Below, piece by piece: positions 22,736 through 30,852 of a stretch of 50,886 bases of DNA. Source of the stretch: a virus. The notes under the pieces are model-generated. The model made no database searches, was not told where the DNA came from, and saw only the letters and a program-made list of their open reading frames with translations. The DNA is taken from the IMG/VR virus record IMGVR_UViG_3300028284_000225, positions 1 to 50,886 of that record; one strand, 5' to 3'. Both the position numbers and the translations under genes were made by a program. The first letter of the stretch is position 1; each line of letters begins with the position of its first letter.

Positions 22736-23329
22736 ATGGGTATATTAAAATCAGCGGCAGACCTCGTATATACGATACGATTCTTGAAACTATTGGTCAC
22801 ACCAATAGAAGATACTGGAGCGTTTAAAGCAGGTATCATAGATAAGGACGGCAAGAAGAATAAAGAATTTAGTTTAAACAGTTCAGATGATAGAGAAGCA
22901 TTCAGAACTCACTACACTACATTCCACCGACTAGTATTTAATCTCAAAAAGATTATGGCAAAGGCACCTGGCGGTTCTTCCGTAGTTGCTCGATACGGTG
23001 CCGCTCTAGCACTTATCAAAGAACACGGAGAATTAAAAGATTCACGTGTAGAACAGATACACGAAGAAACGGGTATTGATGTCCTTGATTGTCTCGCAGA
23101 AGAATCACAATGGTTTATGCAAGAAGGTGACAAACTTTGTGAAGGAATGTATCGTATGGGATACGACACTATGACCTCATCTGGTGAAGATGCAGTTAAG
23201 AAAGGTGATCAGATTCGAGTAAACAATGGTAGTCCTGTTCATGAGGTATTAGGTCTAAAGATATATGAAGGTACCCACATAAAGACTACACATAGGGTGT
23301 TGTTCTCAACAGCAGAGATTACTAAATGA
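22736..23329 (+). CDS. Conserved marine T4-like hypothetical protein, 197 aa
   Basis: The start is MGILKSAADLVYTIRFLKLL at 22736; the ORF could extend 39 bases upstream but the late-promoter octamer lies there. The protein has a basic helical middle (RLVFNLKKIMAKAPGG) and Cys residues in the C-terminal half. I recall such proteins in marine T4-like genomes near structural genes; function not known. ATGA overlap with the methyltransferase. Confidence 0.72.
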   Translation: MGILKSAADLVYTIRFLKLLVTPIEDTGAFKAGIIDKDGKKNKEFSLNSSDDREAFRTHYTTFHRLVFNLKKIMAKAPGGSSVVARYGAALALIKEHGELKDSRVEQIHEETGIDVLDCLAEESQWFMQEGDKLCEGMYRMGYDTMTSSGEDAVKKGDQIRVNNGSPVHEVLGLKIYEGTHIKTTHRVLFSTAEITK

Positions 23330-23940
23330 GTGAATTACTAACCACACAAATGAAGTTCGATGAGATCATGAAGGATGTCAAAGGAAACTTCAGAGGAGAG
23401 GACGAACCAGAAGGGCATCCACTACTAGGTGGTGTTTACGATAAGATTGTTCAAGCAACTTCCCGAAAATGCCAACCACTCCAGATGATGGAAATTGGAA
23501 TGAATGCCGGTCATTCTGTAGTCGCATATCTAAATAACTGTCCAGACCTTGTAGTACACGCAATTGATATATGTGAACACCCATATGTAAAAGATTGTGC
23601 AGAAGCACTCGAAGCAGAGTATGGTGACAGATTTCAGTTTGGTCAGTGTGACTCACAAACTGTCAATAAGGATAGTCTGATCGGATATGATCTTGTACGC
23701 ATCGATGGTGGTCATCATATTGCTAATGTTACCAGTGACTACGATAAGTGTAAGGTAAGTGGTGTTAAGTACATCATCTTCGATGATTTGGAAATGGTTC
23801 AGATACGGCAGTTAGTTGATCATATAGTTAAAAGTCCTAACCATCCATACAAACATGTTGGTAGATCTACGTATCCTAATAGTGATGGTGGTAACTCAAC
23901 TCAGATAGTTTTAGAGAGGTATGACGATGTTACGGTTTAA
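23326..23940 (+). CDS. Class I SAM-dependent methyltransferase, 204 aa
   Basis: LQMMEIGMNAGHSVVAYL is motif I (ExGxxxGxS) of the Methyltransf_24 type, and VRIDGGHHIANVTSDYDKC with YIIFDDLEM supplies further acidic and GGHH features typical of that subgroup, often metal-dependent. Substrate may be a sugar, lipid or small molecule. Overlaps the next gene slightly. Confidence 0.75.
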   Translation: MSELLTTQMKFDEIMKDVKGNFRGEDEPEGHPLLGGVYDKIVQATSRKCQPLQMMEIGMNAGHSVVAYLNNCPDLVVHAIDICEHPYVKDCAEALEAEYGDRFQFGQCDSQTVNKDSLIGYDLVRIDGGHHIANVTSDYDKCKVSGVKYIIFDDLEMVQIRQLVDHIVKSPNHPYKHVGRSTYPNSDGGNSTQIVLERYDDVTV

Positions 23941-24232
23941 AGAATACAAAGGATGGAAAGGGGTTGGATTCGAACCTCATATGATGTATGATCCTAAGAC
24001 GGGCAAAGGTTACAAAGCACTGAAACCCGCAGATCATGAACGCATGAAGAAGATGGGTTACACTCACGACAAACCAAAAGACGTGGTGGATGAGGAAATG
24101 ACATCGACTGGATCCGTAGTAGGAACAGGTGATGATAACCAAACAGTGGTCATGCGTAAGAAGTATGACAAGAAGAACAAACGTAAAGATCAGATAGACG
24201 TACTCAAACGTTTTATTGCGAAACAAAAGTAA
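23927..24232 (+). CDS. Small basic protein with packaging-like N-terminus, 101 aa
   Basis: AGAGAGG at about 23913 is 8 bases from the ATG at 23927 but only 2 from the ATG at 23921, so 23927 is chosen, giving MLRFKEYKGWKG, similar to the packaging-like signals of 12287-17386. The body is Lys-rich with an acidic patch VVDEEM. Packaging is inferred; no late promoter directly precedes it. TAATG overlap with the IscU-like gene. Confidence 0.68.
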   Translation: MLRFKEYKGWKGVGFEPHMMYDPKTGKGYKALKPADHERMKKMGYTHDKPKDVVDEEMTSTGSVVGTGDDNQTVVMRKKYDKKNKRKDQIDVLKRFIAKQK

Positions 24233-24681
24233 TGCCATACTCGCAGAAAGTCATCGATAGATTTGAAGCAGTTGTTGCTAATCCTCAGAAGCATTCGGTA
24301 GGTAGATTAGACCGAAATGATCCCAAGGTTGCGACAGGACTTGCGGGTGCCCCTGCATGTGGTGATGTCATGCAACTACAACTATTATTAGACGATGATG
24401 ATAGAATCATTGATGTTAAGTTTAAGACCTATGGATGTGGAAGTGCAATTGCATCTTCGTCATTGTTCGTAGATATGATGATGGGTAAGACTGTCGAAGA
24501 GGCAAAACTCATCAAAGACAAAGACATTGCGGAGGTATTAGATTTACCCCCAATCAAACTACATTGCAGTGTATTAGCAGAAGATGCTATCAGACAAGCA
24601 ATGGTAGACTATGAGACAAAGCAAGAAGAAGGTTACTCTCATCCTATCTTAGATGCGGATAAAAAAGATGGAACTGACTGA
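24232..24681 (+). CDS. iscU: IscU/NifU-type Fe-S cluster scaffold, 149 aa
   Basis: GAPACGDVMQL (C43, D45), YGCGSAIASSS (C69) and LHCSVLAEDAI (C112) are the three cluster-ligand motifs of IscU in the normal order; D45 fits the labile-cluster Asp. It would assemble [2Fe-2S] clusters and pass them on. The length is a little longer than bacterial IscU because of an acidic C-terminal tail. It is followed by an A-type carrier and, soon after, by ribonucleotide reductase. Confidence 0.9.
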   Translation: MPYSQKVIDRFEAVVANPQKHSVGRLDRNDPKVATGLAGAPACGDVMQLQLLLDDDDRIIDVKFKTYGCGSAIASSSLFVDMMMGKTVEEAKLIKDKDIAEVLDLPPIKLHCSVLAEDAIRQAMVDYETKQEEGYSHPILDADKKDGTD

Positions 24682-24985
24682 TACTGCCATAGTCCATGCC
24701 ACCAAAAGAACGGGTGGTGAAAATCCTCAGTTCATTAGAGTTGGTGTTACTGGTGGTGGATGTGTTGGGTACGAATACTATATAGAGTATGCAACAGAAA
24801 TTGCCAACAGTGATAAGATTACTGACTATGGACAATTCAAAGTGGTCGTGGATATAGACTCGCAACCATTCTTAGAAGAAGCAACATTAGACTATACCAA
24901 AGAAGGAATCAACGAGTTCTTCAAGATAGTCAACCCCAAAGAGACAGCAACCTGTGGATGTGGAGTTTCTATAGGTTTTGCTTGA
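24668..24985 (+). CDS. iscA: A-type Fe-S carrier (IscA/HesB-like), 105 aa
   Basis: Starting at 24668 gives MELTDTAIVHATK, as in IscA; 24653 is an alternative. Ligand cysteines are C32 in GGGCVGY, with C96 and C98 in CGCGVSIGF. That is the A-type carrier pattern, with a Val where Ser is usual after the first Cys. It would take clusters from the IscU-like scaffold to client proteins. Overlaps the scaffold gene. Confidence 0.85.
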   Translation: MELTDTAIVHATKRTGGENPQFIRVGVTGGGCVGYEYYIEYATEIANSDKITDYGQFKVVVDIDSQPFLEEATLDYTKEGINEFFKIVNPKETATCGCGVSIGFA

Positions 24986-25010
24986 CAAACGCATTTAAGT
25001 TTGTTATAAT
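24982..25010 (+). promoter_or_regulatory. Host-type early promoter
   Basis: TTGACA (24982-24987), 17-bp spacer, TATAAT (25005-25010), with short dyad AAAC/GTTT in the spacer. It begins inside the last codons of the IscA-like gene and drives 25037 and nrdA/nrdB. Confidence 0.85.
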
Positions 25011-25036
25011 GTCTTAAACAAATCAAGGATTATATT

Positions 25037-25396
25037 ATGAAAGAAGACTATTGTTGCACCTACATGGATCATGTAGTGTGTATATGGTACGGTGACCAAA
25101 CACCCGAATGGGTTCAAAAACTCTCAAAAGAAACACCAAAAAATAAAATTATCTTCGTACCTTTAGATGGTTCCGATGATAAATACCTCTACCCCGAACG
25201 ATTTATAATCCAGAACAGGGAAGCATCTCTAATAAACCATTTCTTATGGGAAGAGTTGTTGACCGATGAAGAGCAGGATGCTCGGTTGTGGACGATGGTT
25301 GGTGAATTCATTGACAAGGGAAAACAATATATAATAGAAGATTACGAGTTCTCGCAAGATGAACCATTTTACGAATACAGCAGTGGAAGGGATTGA
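25037..25396 (+). CDS. Hypothetical acidic protein, 119 aa
   Basis: Begins MKEDYCCTYMDHVVCIWYG, with several Cys and Trp residues; the rest is acidic. No family recognised. It is the first gene behind the early promoter and its stop directly abuts the NrdA start. Confidence 0.7.
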   Translation: MKEDYCCTYMDHVVCIWYGDQTPEWVQKLSKETPKNKIIFVPLDGSDDKYLYPERFIIQNREASLINHFLWEELLTDEEQDARLWTMVGEFIDKGKQYIIEDYEFSQDEPFYEYSSGRD

Positions 25397-27373
25397 ATGA
25401 AAATAGATAAGAAAAAAGATAAGTTATTAGCAGATTATGCAGTTGGAATGTTGAAGGACTTTTATTTGAATGAGAATGAAAGTAGTCCTCAAGAAGCATA
25501 TGCAAGAGCAAGTACAGCATGGAGTACATACAAGGGTGAATTAGATGAAGATCTCGCAGAGAGACTGTATTCGTATGTAAGTAACAAGTGGTTCATGTTC
25601 GCATCCCCTGTTTTATCAAACGCACCAAATGGAACTAAGAAAGGTAAGGGTTTACCTATCTCCTGTTTCCTAACCTACGTACCAGACACCTTAGAAGGTC
25701 TTATATCGCATAGTAGTGAGTTGAGATGGTTGTCTGTGTTTGGTGGTGGTGTTGGTGGTCACTGGAGTGACGTACGTACCGTATCAGACATTGCACCAGG
25801 CCCTATGCCATTCATACACACAGTAGATGCTGATATGATTGCATACCGACAGGGTAAGACTCGTAAAGGATCCTATGCCGCTTATATGGACGTGAGTCAT
25901 CCAGACATCATTGAATTTCTAAACATGCGTATACCTACAGGTGACGTACAACGTAAAGCACTTAACTTACATAATGCTATCAACATTACCGATGAGTTTA
26001 TGAATGCTGTTATGGATAACACTGAATTTGATTTGCGTGATCCCAAAGATCAAGCAGTAAAAGAATCTATCAATGCTCGTAAGTTGTGGGAACGTATTTT
26101 AGAAACAAGATTCCGTACAGGTGAACCATACCTAAACTTCATTGATACTGCAAACAAGTATCTACCAGAACCATTAAAAGATCTTGGTTTAAAGATCAAT
26201 GGTAGTAACTTATGTAATGAAATACACTTACCTACATCCGAAGACAGAACCGCAGTATGTTGTCTTTCGTCTTTAAATTTGGAGTATTATGATGAGTGGA
26301 AAGACACTACTATTGTTCGGGATCTTATCCGCATGTTGGATAACGTCCTCGAATACTTTATTGAAAACGCACCCGACTCAATCGAACGTGCTAAGTTCTC
26401 TGCATACCGAGAGAGGTCTATCGGACTTGGAGCAATGGGATTCCATTCTTTGTTACAACATCATGGGGTCGCATGGGAGTCCGAAACCGCAAGGGAAATT
26501 AACCGTGTTGTGTTCTCCAGAATTAAATCTGAGGCAGTTGCAGAAACTGAGTTGTTGGCAGAAGAACGTGGGTCGTATCCAGACGGAGAGATGTCTGGTC
26601 GAAGAAATTCCCACCTTCTTGCTATCGCCCCGAATGCTTCGTCTGGTGTAATACTATCAACCAGTCCATCCATTGAACCATTAAAGGCAAATGCATATAC
26701 ACATCGTACACGTGCAGGATCCTTCTTGGTTAAGAACAAGTATCTGACAAGATTGCTTGATGCAAAGGGTGAAAACAATGAGTCCAACTGGTCATCAATT
26801 ATTACAAATAAAGGTAGTGTTCAACACCTTCCGTTCCTTACAGAAGGTGAAAAAAGTATATATAAAACAGCACAGGAATTAGATCAGAACTGGGTAGTAC
26901 AACACGCAGGGGATCGACAACCTTTTATCTGTCAAGGACAGAGTGTAAATATTTTCTTCCCCGCAGGTGCAGATAAGTCTTATGTGAATAGGGTACATAT
27001 CAAAGCATGGAGTGAAGGTCTCAAGGGTTTATATTATCTACGCACAGAAGCAAAGTCTCGTGCGGAAAACGTCTCAGAAAAAGTAGAACGTGTTGCACTC
27101 CAAGAGGATACACGAAGCATCGTGTACTCCAAAAAGAATTGCCCGTTCTGTTCCATGGCAATGGAAGAACTGAAGTTGAGAGGAATACCATACGATAAGA
27201 TAGATCTTGCAGACATTGGTAAAACCGCTGCCGAAGTGACAGGAAGAAAAGTAAAAACCGTCCCTCAAATATACATTGGTGGTAAGTATATTGGTGGATA
27301 CGAAGAACTAATGAAGCATCTCGAAACACCATTCGAAGATGAGTCAGAAGAATGCAGAGCATGTGAAGGATAA
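25397..27373 (+). CDS. nrdA: Class I ribonucleotide reductase large subunit with glutaredoxin insert, 658 aa
   Basis: It reduces ribonucleoside diphosphates to deoxy forms for phage DNA synthesis. No N-terminal ATP-cone is seen. The active site includes PISCFLTY, AVCCLSSL and GSNLCNEI (N271, C273, E275), which fit the redox and thiyl-radical residues. Residues about 574-640 are a complete glutaredoxin (CPFC 582-585; TVPQIYIGGKYIGG). The reducing-tail cysteines CRAC (653-656) come after it. So the glutaredoxin sits between barrel and tail. Partner NrdB follows at once. Confidence 0.93.
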   Translation: MKIDKKKDKLLADYAVGMLKDFYLNENESSPQEAYARASTAWSTYKGELDEDLAERLYSYVSNKWFMFASPVLSNAPNGTKKGKGLPISCFLTYVPDTLEGLISHSSELRWLSVFGGGVGGHWSDVRTVSDIAPGPMPFIHTVDADMIAYRQGKTRKGSYAAYMDVSHPDIIEFLNMRIPTGDVQRKALNLHNAINITDEFMNAVMDNTEFDLRDPKDQAVKESINARKLWERILETRFRTGEPYLNFIDTANKYLPEPLKDLGLKINGSNLCNEIHLPTSEDRTAVCCLSSLNLEYYDEWKDTTIVRDLIRMLDNVLEYFIENAPDSIERAKFSAYRERSIGLGAMGFHSLLQHHGVAWESETAREINRVVFSRIKSEAVAETELLAEERGSYPDGEMSGRRNSHLLAIAPNASSGVILSTSPSIEPLKANAYTHRTRAGSFLVKNKYLTRLLDAKGENNESNWSSIITNKGSVQHLPFLTEGEKSIYKTAQELDQNWVVQHAGDRQPFICQGQSVNIFFPAGADKSYVNRVHIKAWSEGLKGLYYLRTEAKSRAENVSEKVERVALQEDTRSIVYSKKNCPFCSMAMEELKLRGIPYDKIDLADIGKTAAEVTGRKVKTVPQIYIGGKYIGGYEELMKHLETPFEDESEECRACEG

Positions 27374-27376
27374 AAA

Positions 27377-28381
27377 ATGGCACTATTAGATTTTAGTAAA
27401 ACATATAAACCTTTCCTCTACCCTTGGGCAGTGGAATTGGTAAAGAAACATGAAGAGATCCACTGGGTAGAAGACGAGGCAGAACTCTCGGAAGATATCC
27501 AAGACTGGAGAACTAAATTATCAGAAGAAGAAAAAGAATTTGTTACTCAAGTACTGAGGTTGTTCACACAATCAGACGTACAGGTAGGGGAGAACTACCA
27601 CGAATTATTGATCCCGAAGTTTAAGAACAACGAGATCCGTAACATGCTATCATCATTTGCTAATCGTGAAGGAGTACACCAACGTGCATACGCACTATTG
27701 AATGATACTCTGGGATTACCAGATGAAGAACATTCTGCGTTCATGGAATACAAAGAGATGGCAGACAAGATTGACTTCATGAAAGAGGGTAACATCAATA
27801 CCCATACTGGACTTGCATTAATACTTGCACAGTCTGTATTCAATGAGGGTATGTCTCTGTTCGCATCGTTCGTGATGTTGTTGAACTTCCAACGTTTCGG
27901 TAAGATGAAAGGTATGGGAACAATCGTAGAATGGTCTATCCGTGATGAGACTATGCACGTACAAGGTAATGCGAAACTATTCCGTGAGTTCTGTGAAGAG
28001 CATCCACGTATTGTTAATGACGAACTCAAGTCTAAGATATATGAGATGGCAAAGAATGCTGTTAAGTTAGAAGACAGGTTCATTACTCTTGCATATAAGT
28101 CTGGTACTATCGAAGGTCTAACTGAAGAAGATGTTAAGCAATACATCCGACACATTGCAGACCGTAGACTATTACAACTGGGTATGAAACCTAAGTTCGG
28201 TGTAAAGGACAATCCACTACCGTGGTTGGACTGGGTACTGAATGGTGCGTCACATGATAACTTCTTTGAGAAACGTGTTACCGAATATTCGGTTAACGGA
28301 ATGGAAGGTGAATGGGGATGGGAAGAAGTCGGCCCTCAACCAGAAACATGTGGTCTTGATGGACAAGGATGTGCGGCGTGA
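27377..28381 (+). CDS. nrdB: Class I ribonucleotide reductase small (radical) subunit, 334 aa
   Basis: AAGGA lies upstream. Metal and radical residues appear in order: D in QSDVQVGENYHE, EGVHQRAY (Glu, His, and Tyr for the radical), E in FNEGMSL, and IRDETMH. This is the class Ia/Ib-type pattern with a di-metal centre and tyrosyl radical. The C-terminal end CGLDGQGCAA may serve to contact the large subunit. Normal length. Confidence 0.93.
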   Translation: MALLDFSKTYKPFLYPWAVELVKKHEEIHWVEDEAELSEDIQDWRTKLSEEEKEFVTQVLRLFTQSDVQVGENYHELLIPKFKNNEIRNMLSSFANREGVHQRAYALLNDTLGLPDEEHSAFMEYKEMADKIDFMKEGNINTHTGLALILAQSVFNEGMSLFASFVMLLNFQRFGKMKGMGTIVEWSIRDETMHVQGNAKLFREFCEEHPRIVNDELKSKIYEMAKNAVKLEDRFITLAYKSGTIEGLTEEDVKQYIRHIADRRLLQLGMKPKFGVKDNPLPWLDWVLNGASHDNFFEKRVTEYSVNGMEGEWGWEEVGPQPETCGLDGQGCAA

Positions 28382-28518
28382 GTGGTAAATACGAGATAGA
28401 ATGTGGTATATGTGACATAACAACTGTCGTAGAAGTATTGTATGACAATGATCATCCACAGCACTGCCCTATGTGCGGAGAAGATGCAGTACCAGAGTTT
28501 ATTGAAGGAGTTGAGTAA
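28378..28518 (+). CDS. Zinc-ribbon micropeptide, 46 aa
   Basis: GTGA overlap with the nrdB stop gives MSGKYEIECGICD. Two CxxC pairs (CGIC and CPMC) probably bind zinc. The remainder is acidic. Short but coupled, so probably real; role unknown. Confidence 0.6.
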   Translation: MSGKYEIECGICDITTVVEVLYDNDHPQHCPMCGEDAVPEFIEGVE

Positions 28519-28533
28519 TACCTATATACAGGT

Positions 28534-28974
28534 ATGACTTGGCATAAAAACAACTTAATATTCGAACCAACAGAAGACGAACTCGGCAAGTATGTCGGGT
28601 TCGTCTATCTTATTACAGAGCGTGATACTGGTAAGAAGTATATCGGTAAGAAATTCTTCTGGAGCAAACGCAGACTCCCACCATTGAAAGGTAAGTCAAG
28701 GAAACGCACAGTAGTTAAGGAAAGTGACTGGAAGGACTACTACGGATCCTCAGAGCATCTGAAGACACTTGTAGAGCAGAAAGGTGGTGAAGCATACTAC
28801 CGTGAGATCCTACACTTGTGTGAAACAAAAGGTGAATGTTCTTACCTTGAAGCAAAGGAACAGTTCCTACGTGACGTTCTGTTACGTGAAGATTACTACA
28901 ACGAATTCATAGGTTGTAAGATCCACTCAAAACATCTACCCAAGAAGAAATGGGAACGAGCAATATTTCCGTGA
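28534..28974 (+). CDS. GIY-YIG-like nuclease domain protein, 146 aa
   Basis: The strand GFVYLITERDTGKKYIGKKFF is a GIY-YIG variant (VYL...YIG), with a downstream Arg/Lys cluster and DWKDYYGSS followed by acidic residues. Similar proteins are common in T4-like phages. It may cut DNA, or be a non-mobile relative. Overlaps the next gene. Confidence 0.68.
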   Translation: MTWHKNNLIFEPTEDELGKYVGFVYLITERDTGKKYIGKKFFWSKRRLPPLKGKSRKRTVVKESDWKDYYGSSEHLKTLVEQKGGEAYYREILHLCETKGECSYLEAKEQFLRDVLLREDYYNEFIGCKIHSKHLPKKKWERAIFP

Positions 28975-29558
28975 ACCACGACTGCATAGTTGCATTCTCT
29001 GGTGGAGTAGAGTCCACTGCATTGTTATGTCATGTTGTGAAGCAGGGTATGAACCCATTAGTAATACATGTAGAAGTTGGACTGGGTTGGAAACAGCAAT
29101 CCGAATGTGCTGATCTTATTGCGTCCAATCTTGATGTTGATTTGAGATACATAGAATATGTCAACGAACACCCCCTAACCGATAAACAAAAACTATTAGA
29201 TCATTACTTTGATCTTGGTATACATCCCCCATTCTTTTTTACATGGTGTAACATCATGCAGATGGTGAATGTAAATAACCCCCACATTCATAAGATCTAT
29301 TTTGGGTTTAATGCATCAAATGATAAGCAGATGCCCTATGCCGAAGAACATCAAAGATCAATAGAACGTGTATTGAACCTAATCAATATCCCAACTAAGA
29401 TGTCCGCACCTCTTGGTCATATGACTAAGAAAGAGCAGTGGGACTCTATCCCCAAACACCTTCAGAAATATGTACATTCTTGTGTACATTCATCAAAACG
29501 AGCATGTGGCAAGTGTTCTAAGTGTACAGAATTTCTCCATATGAGTGAAAATAAGTAA
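28950..29558 (+). CDS. QueC-like PP-loop ATPase, 202 aa
   Basis: AFSGGVESTALL is a PP-loop ATP-pyrophosphatase motif with Glu for the usual Asp. The C-terminal CVHSSKRACGKCSKC matches the zinc-binding end of QueC, the enzyme that makes preQ0 for deazaguanine in tRNA or phage DNA. No other deazaguanine gene (QueD, QueE, FolE, Tgt/DpdA) is seen here, so the substrate may differ. The start is either ATG 28950 (GAAGAA before it) or GTG 28971. Confidence 0.72.
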   Translation: MGTSNISVNHDCIVAFSGGVESTALLCHVVKQGMNPLVIHVEVGLGWKQQSECADLIASNLDVDLRYIEYVNEHPLTDKQKLLDHYFDLGIHPPFFFTWCNIMQMVNVNNPHIHKIYFGFNASNDKQMPYAEEHQRSIERVLNLINIPTKMSAPLGHMTKKEQWDSIPKHLQKYVHSCVHSSKRACGKCSKCTEFLHMSENK

Positions 29559-29567
29559 AGAAAACGC

Positions 29568-29596
29568 TTGACACCGTAACCATATAGTGCTATAAT
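29568..29596 (+). promoter_or_regulatory. Host-type early promoter, class B
   Basis: TTGACA (29568-29573), 17-bp spacer, TATAAT (29591-29596); TATAGTGCTATA forms a 5-bp dyad over the -10. The downstream leader is shared with the promoter at 8476. Confidence 0.87.
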
Positions 29597-29629
29597 ACTT
29601 GTATTGAGAATGAGAAGAGAGAGAGAATA

Positions 29630-29761
29630 ATGAATAATAATCTAACGTATGTTTCTTTTAAAGACGGAGTAAGTTTCATTGCTCCATTAGGAACGTTTTC
29701 TATTCTCCCAGACCACTTCTGGGATCTAACTAACTATCGACCAGTGAGGTTTCCAGAATGA
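29630..29761 (+). CDS. Small hypothetical protein, 43 aa
   Basis: First gene after the class B promoter, with GAGAGAG upstream. It ends in an ATGA overlap with the next gene. No motif recognised. Confidence 0.55.
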   Translation: MNNNLTYVSFKDGVSFIAPLGTFSILPDHFWDLTNYRPVRFPE

Positions 29762-29961
29762 TTACTTATGTTACTGCCAACCATATGGAGTTGGAACTGT
29801 ATTCAGATGATGAATTAGTAGTGAGAAGTGGAGATCCGTACTTCCTTGCCCATGTTGTGGACAAGGTAGGAGGAATGTCAAACACTGTGAGGAGATCTCC
29901 GTTCGAGGTCTGGACACAGGAGATGGATGCGTGTTTCATAAAATTATGCAAATTAGTTTGA
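29758..29961 (+). CDS. Hypothetical protein, 67 aa
   Basis: Coupled by ATGA to the preceding gene. Acidic and soluble, with FEVWTQEMDACFIKL at the end. Not recognised. Confidence 0.6.
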   Translation: MITYVTANHMELELYSDDELVVRSGDPYFLAHVVDKVGGMSNTVRRSPFEVWTQEMDACFIKLCKLV

Positions 29962-29969
29962 GAAAACGC

Positions 29970-29998
29970 TTGACATTGTTATCAAAACAAGTTATAAT
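29970..29998 (+). promoter_or_regulatory. Host-type early promoter, class A
   Basis: TTGACA (29970-29975), 17-bp spacer, TATAAT (29993-29998), with TTGTTATCAAAACAA (29976-29990) in the spacer. It serves 30020 and the following genes. Confidence 0.87.
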
Positions 29999-30019
29999 AT
30001 GTTTTTAATGGAGGAAAAG

Positions 30020-30160
30020 ATGGTACAAGATTTGGTGTTCTACATTCAAGAGAGTGGAGAATTAAGAGAAGAGATTTTTGAGACGAAGGCAGAAGCAGAA
30101 GAGTTTGCGGTTGCCAACGAGTTAACAGACTACTTTGTAGTCGCATTTGATTGCCAGTAG
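30020..30160 (+). CDS. Small acidic hypothetical protein, 46 aa
   Basis: GGAGG at 30010 and ATG at 30020. Acidic, probably helical (KAEAEEFAVANEL). Not recognised. Precedes another small gene. Confidence 0.55.
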   Translation: MVQDLVFYIQESGELREEIFETKAEAEEFAVANELTDYFVVAFDCQ

Positions 30161-30174
30161 GCAGGAGTTATATT

Positions 30175-30528
30175 ATGGGAATTCATGTAAGTACATATAG
30201 ACAGGCACCGTACGGTGATCCGTTCTTCGATAACATGGACTGCACCGCAGGTGGTGAGTCAAGTTATGCAAAAGGTTTCACAGTGATGAACTGTGAAGGG
30301 CCGTTCGAACCGTGCGAGGAGTACCCCGCCGCAGAGTTAGTGATGGCAGAACCAATCGGTGGTAGAAAGATACTGAGGTTGATTCCACAGTCTAAGATAG
30401 GCAAGTGGACAATGTTCGGTGGGAACTACGCAGGAACAAGTGACTCAAGGTTCTCAAGACTTTGTGACAAACTACTTGGTGGAACGTTCTACGGTGCTGT
30501 TGCCATTCACGATAGGGTGGAAGGATAA
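30175..30528 (+). CDS. Hypothetical protein, 117 aa
   Basis: ATG at 30175 follows GCAGGAG; the codon at 30151 lies inside the previous gene. A Gly, Cys and Pro-rich soluble protein without recognised motifs. TAATG overlap with the next gene. Confidence 0.65.
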   Translation: MGIHVSTYRQAPYGDPFFDNMDCTAGGESSYAKGFTVMNCEGPFEPCEEYPAAELVMAEPIGGRKILRLIPQSKIGKWTMFGGNYAGTSDSRFSRLCDKLLGGTFYGAVAIHDRVEG

Positions 30529-30662
30529 TGATAATGGCAAAGGGATACAAAAAAGGAAGTCTTCTTATGGAGTACTTCCTTAACCCGCATTTCAAACCTA
30601 CTGAGAAAGAGATGCAAGAACTAACTAAGATTTTTGGAGTAAGACCACATGAAATTAAATAA
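30528..30662 (+). CDS. Small basic hypothetical protein, 44 aa
   Basis: ATG at 30528 or 30534, overlapping the upstream stop. Basic with a helical C-terminal part (EKEMQELTKIFGV). Overlaps the next start. Not recognised. Confidence 0.5.
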   Translation: MIMAKGYKKGSLLMEYFLNPHFKPTEKEMQELTKIFGVRPHEIK

Positions 30663-30852
30663 TGTATTATTGGGTGTAATTGGAGTTTTGATTGCCATTC
30701 TCGGATACCAAGCAATGGGAACAATTTTAGATATGCCAGACGTAATGGTATCGAACTCTACCAAGGAGTGTGTAGAGGTAATTAACTACGGGGATACTGA
30801 TTGGTCATGTGACAACCTACCAAGCAAGTATAACCACATATGGGTGAAATAA
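30649..30852 (+). CDS. Membrane-anchored hypothetical protein, 67 aa
   Basis: Residues 5-24 are a hydrophobic signal anchor (VLLGVIGVLIAILGYQAMG); the rest is outside and has two Cys (CVEV and SCDN) that might form a disulfide. TAATG overlap with the next gene. Function unknown. Confidence 0.65.
   Translation: MKLNNVLLGVIGVLIAILGYQAMGTILDMPDVMVSNSTKECVEVINYGDTDWSCDNLPSKYNHIWVK

Noticed and set aside
27595-28212. A 205-codon minus-strand ORF opposite nrdB
   Set aside because: nrdB is certain; the antisense frame has Ser/Ile/Cys shadow composition.
28950-29558. Complete deazaguanine DNA-modification pathway
   Set aside because: Only one QueC-like gene is present in the window; a pathway claim would need QueD, QueE, FolE and a transglycosylase.
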